A stretch of DNA of 64,000 bases, from positions 1 through 64,000 of the forward strand of contig JAYQEA010000002.1 in assembly GCA_038138625.1 (NCBI GenBank). Direction: 5' to 3'. The translations under genes were made by a program, and so were the position numbers. The notes below the pieces were generated by a model that saw only the letters and a list, made by a program, of their open reading frames with translations, was not told the origin of the DNA and searched no databases. This DNA is from JAQXDR01 sp038138625 (lineage in GTDB: Bacteria > Pseudomonadota > Alphaproteobacteria > Rhodobacterales > Rhodobacteraceae). The first letter of the stretch is position 1; each line of letters opens with the position of its first letter. Of the stretch, positions 58,984 through 64,000 are shown piece by piece.

Positions 58984-61368
58984 TCAGGCTTGCGCGCAGG
59001 TTGCGGAGTATAAGTCCCGCAAGGTGAACTGCGCCGGTTTTTCTGGACAGTCAGGCGAAAATTTCAGCCGCGTGGGCTGTCCCGGCAGGACGAAAACAGC
59101 GTTGGCAGAAAAACGCCCGGGTTGATCTGCTTCGGCTGTGACAAAAAAGGCAGGGTTTTCGGATGTAATCGTTAATTCATTGCCTGACACAGTCAGGGAT
59201 AGACAGGGATCCCGCAAGTCATAGCTTTTGTATGGCTCCGGGGCAAAGTGATCGTGGCCAAAAATGCCATCGTCATCGACCCAAGCAAAATGCAATATCT
59301 CGTTCCGGGTAAGGTCGGCTTTGGGCAATCGCATGACGGCTTGGGCATTTTTGCCCACGCAAATGTCAGACACCTCCAGCGCGCGGGACGTGCCTGACAT
59401 GTCTACAGCGCGCGCTGTAACTGTCAGGTTCACCGGGTGCGCCAAGTCATTCACGGCACGCAAGACTATATCATCGCCGTCCGGCATCGCGACCACTGTC
59501 ACAGGTGCGTAAAAGTCGCGCGCCATGTAATGCAGTAATTTCCAGCCTCCGCCATAGTCAAGCGAGGCCCATGAACAAACAGGCCATGTATCGTTCAATT
59601 GCCAGTAAAGCGTCCCCATGCAATGCGGTTTCAGCCCTCGCCATTGCGTCACGGCCGTCTTTATCGCAAGGCCCTGTTGTACCTGACTGAGCCAGACAAA
59701 ATCGGCAAAGCGTTCGGGCCAGCGAAAATATCGGAACATGGTTTCCGCAATTCGCGCATTTCCCCCTGCATTTTTTTGGTGACTTTCCAGAACCGGGGCG
59801 GCGATATTGCGATCGGAAGGTGTGGTAAATGTCTCGATCACTGGCAGTGATGGATAGCTTTGGAACCCAAATTCTGAACAAAATCGGGGTTTGACGTCCC
59901 GGTAATGGTCAAAATCCTTGCCTTCATGCCAGACTGACCAGAAATGCATATCACCCGCGCCATCGTCATGCCAGCTGTCGCCAAAGTTCAACACACCCGG
60001 ACAGGGCGAAGAAGGCCACCAGATGGCTGCCGGGTCGGTGGCCAGCAGGGCTTGTTCTATGGTGCGGTTTGTTCTGTCGTAATTAACAAGATACCGGTCA
60101 CGATCCGCGCGGCTTTGCGGGAACCATCCAAGCGCCCCGACCAATTCATTGTCGCCACACCAAAGTGCGATAGAGGCATGATGCTGAAGTCTGCCAACCA
60201 CATCGACGACTTCTGCATGGACTTCGGTCAGAAAATCCGGGGTTGATGGGTACAGGTTGCAAGAGAACATAAAGTCCTGCCAGACCAAAAGTCCAAGTTC
60301 ATCACATGCTGAATAGAAACTGTCTGGTTCATAGCGTCCGCCGCCCCAGACACGGATCATGTTCATATGCGCATCGGCGGCAGATTGCAGCAAGGCGCGG
60401 GTCTTGGCCTCGGTGATCCGGCCGGCCAGAGCATCGGCTGGGATCCAGTTGGCGCCTTTTGCGAAAATCTCGGTGCCATTGATACGCAGTGCAAATCGGC
60501 TGCCTGCTGCGTCGGGTGTGGTCAAAAGCTCAATCTGCCGCAGGCCAATTTTTCGATGCAACGTTGTGGTGCCGGCTGTCACGCAGATCGGGTGCAGGTT
60601 TGCGGGCCCAAACCCGTTGGGCCACCACAGCTCGGGATTGATCACATCGAAAGAAAAATGTGCAGATCCATTTTGGACCTTGGCTGTTTGTATCTGGTCG
60701 CAGAACGTGGCGGTTGCCTCGGTCGCGCCGCCAACCGGGACGTCGACACTGACAGTCACCGCACCATCGCGATGTGCTTGCGTCACATGCAAATCCCCAA
60801 AACGTGGGGCCTGTGCCTGGACCAAGGTCAGATCGCCGGTGACACCGAACGGGGCCAATGCAATATTCCAATCCCAGCCAAAATCACACTGCACCTTGCG
60901 CAACATATTTCCATTTGGAATAGGCGAGCATTCCGCATGATGAGGCACACAGAATGGCAAAGCAGCCTGTGCTTCGGCGCCGGCATCGACAGCCGACCGG
61001 AAGTGAAGTTCGATAGTATTCACGCCGGTTTTTGCAATATCACGCAGGTCCATCCGATACCGGCGGAATGCGTTTTGGGCTGACAAGACCTCAGTCCCGT
61101 TCCAGAGCACCCGAACAACAGTGTCCAAGCCTTGCGCTTCCAGAAACCAGTCGGTCCGGTCTAGATCTATCTCGCGACTGATTACCCAATCCCGCTCGCT
61201 GATCCAACGCAGATCATATTCATTTCGCCCCCAATAGGGGTCCGCAATCAGGCCAGCCTGATACAGCCCGGTGATACCATCGCCGGGCAGTGACATGGGG
61301 CATTCATAATCACCTTTGGTATCCGACAGGCGCCAGATACCGTTCAGTGTCAAGGATGAGCCGCCCAT
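58984..61368 (-). CDS. GH2 family beta-mannosidase-like glycosidase
   Basis: The product is 794 residues with the GH2 sandwich-barrel layout: an N-terminal jelly-roll with LNGIWRLSDTKGDYECPMSLPGD, an immunoglobulin-like domain, and a TIM barrel. In the barrel the acid/base glutamate lies in SIALWCGDNELVGALGW (about 400-408) and the nucleophile in RFCSEFGFQSYPSLP (about 497). FAKGANWIPADAL and MNMIRVWGGGRYEPDSFY are typical of beta-mannosidases. No signal peptide is present, so hydrolysis is cytoplasmic. With the GH3 enzyme it would break down mixed beta-linked mannosyl/glucosyl oligosaccharides. Confidence 0.88.
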   Translation of the reverse strand: MGGSSLTLNGIWRLSDTKGDYECPMSLPGDGITGLYQAGLIADPYWGRNEYDLRWISERDWVISREIDLDRTDWFLEAQGLDTVVRVLWNGTEVLSAQNAFRRYRMDLRDIAKTGVNTIELHFRSAVDAGAEAQAALPFCVPHHAECSPIPNGNMLRKVQCDFGWDWNIALAPFGVTGDLTLVQAQAPRFGDLHVTQAHRDGAVTVSVDVPVGGATEATATFCDQIQTAKVQNGSAHFSFDVINPELWWPNGFGPANLHPICVTAGTTTLHRKIGLRQIELLTTPDAAGSRFALRINGTEIFAKGANWIPADALAGRITEAKTRALLQSAADAHMNMIRVWGGGRYEPDSFYSACDELGLLVWQDFMFSCNLYPSTPDFLTEVHAEVVDVVGRLQHHASIALWCGDNELVGALGWFPQSRADRDRYLVNYDRTNRTIEQALLATDPAAIWWPSSPCPGVLNFGDSWHDDGAGDMHFWSVWHEGKDFDHYRDVKPRFCSEFGFQSYPSLPVIETFTTPSDRNIAAPVLESHQKNAGGNARIAETMFRYFRWPERFADFVWLSQVQQGLAIKTAVTQWRGLKPHCMGTLYWQLNDTWPVCSWASLDYGGGWKLLHYMARDFYAPVTVVAMPDGDDIVLRAVNDLAHPVNLTVTARAVDMSGTSRALEVSDICVGKNAQAVMRLPKADLTRNEILHFAWVDDDGIFGHDHFAPEPYKSYDLRDPCLSLTVSGNELTITSENPAFFVTAEADQPGRFSANAVFVLPGQPTRLKFSPDCPEKPAQFTLRDLYSATCAQA

Positions 61369-61373
61369 ATGGA

Positions 61374-62432
61374 TTAGAGCCGCATTTCGGTTTTGGGATC
61401 GAAAAGGGACACACGCGCAGGATCAAGCCCGATGGGAATGACATCACCAGGTACGACCTTGGCGAGGCCGTCCATCCGGACATGCGCCCGTGTTCCACCA
61501 ATGGATGTCAGGATCAAAGTGTCCGCGCCCATCGGCTCAACAAGCTCAACAGTGGCCTCGGCCTGAACCGGCGCGATAGGTGCCAGGTCCCCGGTTGCGA
61601 TGTGTTCCGGTCGGATACCGACTGTGACCGCACCATCCCGAACCGCACTGTCCATGGGGATAGAAATACCATCAATTGACACTGTTCCCGCGGCCATTGT
61701 CCCGGGGATAAAATTCATCGATGGTGATCCGATAAAATCGGCGACATAGAGATTGCGGGGCTGGCTGTAAATTTCGTCCGGCGTCCCCAACTGCATGATC
61801 TGGCCACCCTTCATGATGGCGATGCGATCAGCAAGGGTCATCGCCTCGATCTGATCATGGGTCACGTAGATCATTGTGTTTTCAAGTTGCTGATGCAGAC
61901 GCTTGATTTCCACACGCAGGTCGGCACGTAGTTTCGCATCAAGGTTTGACAGCGGCTCATCAAACAAAAAGACGTCAACATCCCGCACCAACGCCCGGCC
62001 GATGGCCACGCGCTGACGTTGTCCACCCGACAGGGCTGCGGGCTTGCGCTTGAGAAGAGGTTCGATTTGCAAAATCTCTGCGGCGCGTGCAACGCGTGAT
62101 GCGATTTCGGACTTTGCCATACCCGAATTGCGCAGTCCAAACGACAGGTTTCCCTCAACCGTCATTTGCGGATAAAGCGCATAGCTTTGAAACACCATGC
62201 CGATGCCACGTTCGCTAGGCTCGGCCCATGTCACATTATCGCCATTGATGAAAATCTGACCTTCAGAGACTTCAAGCAGGCCAGCGATACAGTTCAACAG
62301 CGTGGACTTGCCACACCCCGAGGATCCCAGAAGAACAAGGAATTCACCCCGTGCAATGGTTAGGTTGAGATCCTGCAATACCTTGGTCGCACCAAAGGCC
62401 AGGTCGAGGTTCTTGATTTCGACAGAATGCAT
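61374..62432 (-). CDS. carbohydrate ABC transporter ATP-binding protein (MalK/UgpC type)
   Basis: The product is 352 residues. Walker A is LLGSSGCGKSTLLNCIAG (about 33-50), the Q-loop is MVFQSYALYPQMTVEGN, the signature is LSGGQRQRVAIGRAL, and Walker B is VFLFDEPLSNLDAKLR. The H-loop is YVTHDQIEAMTLADRIAIM, and a C-terminal TOBE regulatory domain (about 235-350) follows. It energises the adjacent CUT1 permeases and lies four bp from the MalG-type gene. Confidence 0.94.
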   Translation of the reverse strand: MHSVEIKNLDLAFGATKVLQDLNLTIARGEFLVLLGSSGCGKSTLLNCIAGLLEVSEGQIFINGDNVTWAEPSERGIGMVFQSYALYPQMTVEGNLSFGLRNSGMAKSEIASRVARAAEILQIEPLLKRKPAALSGGQRQRVAIGRALVRDVDVFLFDEPLSNLDAKLRADLRVEIKRLHQQLENTMIYVTHDQIEAMTLADRIAIMKGGQIMQLGTPDEIYSQPRNLYVADFIGSPSMNFIPGTMAAGTVSIDGISIPMDSAVRDGAVTVGIRPEHIATGDLAPIAPVQAEATVELVEPMGADTLILTSIGGTRAHVRMDGLAKVVPGDVIPIGLDPARVSLFDPKTEMRL

Positions 62433-62436
62433 AGTA

Positions 62437-63333
62437 TTAGCCTTTCACCGCGCCAGCGGCCACGCCGCGCACAAAGAGCTTGCCAGAGACAAAGTAGATG
62501 AAGAGGGGCACAAGCCCGGTCAGCAGGGTCGCTGCCATGTTGACGTTATATTCCTTCACACCTTGGACGGAGTTCACGATATTGTTGAGCTGAACCGTCA
62601 TCGGGTAGAGATCAGGTTTGGTGTAGATCACGCCAAACAGGAAGTCGTTCCAGATACCGGTAACCTGCAAGATGACCGCAACCACAAAAATGGGCAGTGA
62701 CATCGGCAGCATGATGCGGAAATAAATCCCCCAAAACCCTGCACCATCCACGCGCGCGGCCTTGAACAGCTCTTCCGGAAGCGATGTGAAATAGTTGCGA
62801 AACAGCAGCGTCAGGATCGGCATGCCAAAGATCGAATGCACAATCACAAGACCGGACAGCTTTGTATACAGCCCCATTTCCCGTAACATGATAACGATAG
62901 GGTAAATCATGACCTGATAGGGAATGAACGCGCCGAAAATCAGGATGGTGAAAAAGACATTGGCACCTTTGAACCGCCAGTTTGCCAGTGCATAGCCGTT
63001 CACAGAGGCAATCGCGATAGATACCAAAACGGATGGAATGGTTATCGTGACCGAATTCCAAAAGCCTCGGCTCAACCCATCACAGTTCAAGCCAGTACAG
63101 GCTTCGGACCATGCCTTCACCCAAGGCTCAAACGTGACCTCTAGCGGGGGGCTAAAGATATTGCCCATCCGGATTTCAGGCATACCCTTTAGTGATGTCA
63201 CGACCATCACGTACAGCGGGACAAGGTAATACAACGTCACCACGATCAAAGTGCCGTACAGCATGATGTTGCGCGGGTTCAGGATGCGGCGGGGCTTGGG
63301 TCCATGTGGACCAGAAAATGCAACATCAGCCAT
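62437..63333 (-). CDS. carbohydrate ABC transporter permease (MalG type)
   Basis: The product is 298 residues from ATG 63333, which overlaps the upstream permease stop by eight bases; a TTG seven codons earlier is less likely. It has six transmembrane segments and the EAA loop ELFKAARVDGAGFWGIYFRIMLPMS (about 190-215). It forms the CUT1 channel with its MalF-type partner and imports the sugar or oligosaccharide used by the operon. Confidence 0.93.
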   Translation of the reverse strand: MADVAFSGPHGPKPRRILNPRNIMLYGTLIVVTLYYLVPLYVMVVTSLKGMPEIRMGNIFSPPLEVTFEPWVKAWSEACTGLNCDGLSRGFWNSVTITIPSVLVSIAIASVNGYALANWRFKGANVFFTILIFGAFIPYQVMIYPIVIMLREMGLYTKLSGLVIVHSIFGMPILTLLFRNYFTSLPEELFKAARVDGAGFWGIYFRIMLPMSLPIFVVAVILQVTGIWNDFLFGVIYTKPDLYPMTVQLNNIVNSVQGVKEYNVNMAATLLTGLVPLFIYFVSGKLFVRGVAAGAVKG

Positions 63334-64000
63334 TTTTGCGGTTCCCGAATTCAAGGTAAGCGAAGGGGATCAGAGGGATCAGGACCAGTGCCAGCATCAC
63401 CGTTGATGCCGCAAAGCCCTGTCCAAGATTTTGTCCACCAAACATGTAGTCATAGACATATTTGGCCGGAACTTCTGACGACAGCCCGGGCCCGCCCGAG
63501 GTTTGTGCCACCACCAGATCGTATACTTTCACAATCCCGGATGCGATGATCACCAAGGTTGTGATAAAGACAGGGCGCATCATGGGTATGATAATGTACA
63601 CATACGTTTTCCATGTGGGGATCCCATCGACCCGAGACGCTTTCCAGATGTCCTGATCGATGCCACGCAGACCGGCGAGCATCAGCACCATGATAAATCC
63701 GGTGCCCTGCCAAAGGCCGGCAATCAGCACGCCATAGATCACAATATCCGAGTTGTAGAGCGGATCGAATACGAAGTTTTCAAACCCGAGCGACCGGACG
63801 ATGCTCTGCACACCAAATTCAGGCGTTAAAATCCATTGCCACACGAGGCCCGTCACAATGAACGACAGGGCAAATGGATAAAGCAGGATTGTACGAAAAA
63901 CAGCTTCGCCCCGGATTTTCTGGTCAAGCAATGTGGCGAGAGTGAACCCGATTACCAGCGAAAAGACCATGGAACAGGCCCCGTAGATGGCAAGGTTCTC
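63326..64000 (-). CDS. carbohydrate ABC transporter permease (MalF type), 5' end outside window
   Basis: The reading frame stays open to the window edge (ENLAIYGACSMVFSLVIG at its visible start), so the first part of the gene is missing here. At least four transmembrane segments remain, with the EAA loop DIWKASRVDGIPTWKTYVYIIIPMMRP. It couples with the MalG-type permease, whose start it overlaps. The substrate-binding-protein gene probably lies just beyond the edge. Confidence 0.92.
   Translation of the reverse strand, partial: ENLAIYGACSMVFSLVIGFTLATLLDQKIRGEAVFRTILLYPFALSFIVTGLVWQWILTPEFGVQSIVRSLGFENFVFDPLYNSDIVIYGVLIAGLWQGTGFIMVLMLAGLRGIDQDIWKASRVDGIPTWKTYVYIIIPMMRPVFITTLVIIASGIVKVYDLVVAQTSGGPGLSSEVPAKYVYDYMFGGQNLGQGFAASTVMLALVLIPLIPFAYLEFGNRKNG

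Noticed and set aside
1..64000. tRNA or rRNA genes
   Set aside because: Scanning intergenic regions for the conserved T-loop (GGTTCGAATCC-like) and rRNA cores by eye found none; a covariance search could still reveal a missed tRNA.

Overview
The window looks like a chromosomal stretch from an alphaproteobacterium of the Rhodobacterales (roseobacter group), with G+C roughly in the mid-50s. Supporting signs are the gene content and order (nrdR-ribD next to an mraZ-rsmH-ftsL-ftsI-murE-murF-mraY-murD cluster), an AcuI-type acrylyl-CoA reductase, a DksA with one cysteine, a DUF3422 protein, a photolyase/cyclopropane-fatty-acid-synthase pair, and frequent ATGA/GTGA start-stop overlaps. The sequence is a draft. 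It carries a 10-N gap (1953-1962) and a 100-N gap (50251-50350), and the second lies inside a tandem-repeat gene.

Left end, 1-2.3 kb: a graveyard of insertion sequences. There is a frameshifted IS3-type transposase, an IS110-type transposase with three in-frame stops but no frameshift, and a C-terminal scrap resembling an IS1595/ISXO2-type transposase, next to the first gap. From 2.6 to 4.3 kb are a secreted FAS1 protein and a small membrane protein. From 4.3 to 16.2 kb is a run of rightward genes: acuI, a class-V aminotransferase, photolyase, cfa, a gamma-glutamylcyclotransferase/Nudix fusion, a cysteine synthase, a DUF3772 mechanosensitive channel, an AlaX-type tRNA editing protein and a DUF3422 protein. 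From 16.2 to 25.9 kb is a peptide-type ABC transporter. Its permeases and binding protein run leftward and its double ATPase rightward. The ATPase is followed by an ArgE-like deacetylase, a DAO-family oxidase and a second M20 amidohydrolase, which together suggest uptake and degradation of acylated amino acids or peptides.

26-32.6 kb: moaA, glmU, a phosphoglycolate-phosphatase-like gene, a DegT-type aminotransferase, ribD and nrdR. 32.6-42.5 kb: the division and cell-wall cluster, preceded by a 666-bp AT-rich leader. Within that leader lies a 10-bp-periodic repeat that fits an MraZ autoregulatory operator. The cluster stops after murD; ftsW, murG, murC and the rest are not here. 42.5-49.7 kb: an HI0933-family flavoprotein, an orphan corrinoid-activator (DUF4445) protein, a MoxR ATPase without its usual VWA partner, dksA with a clear terminator, a flavin monooxygenase and xthA.

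49.7-51.6 kb is the most unusual locus. An AT-rich leader with a TTAA-N7-TTAA (CtrA-type) site precedes a small gene. The gene has a 44-residue head followed by near-identical 60-bp (20-residue) tandem repeats. A hairpin then separates it from a 358-residue protein of unknown function. I can infer that the reading frame appears broken only because of the placeholder length of the gap.

51.6-64 kb: erpA, dgt, a LacI-family regulator with a perfect palindrome upstream, and a leftward carbohydrate operon. The operon has two CUT1 permeases, a MalK-type ATPase, a GH2 beta-mannosidase-like enzyme, a sugar isomerase/epimerase, a Gfo/Idh/MocA dehydrogenase and a GH3 beta-glucosidase with a PA14 insert. 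It encodes import of a small glycoside or oligosaccharide and its hydrolysis in the cytoplasm. It runs off the right edge, where its binding-protein gene probably lies.
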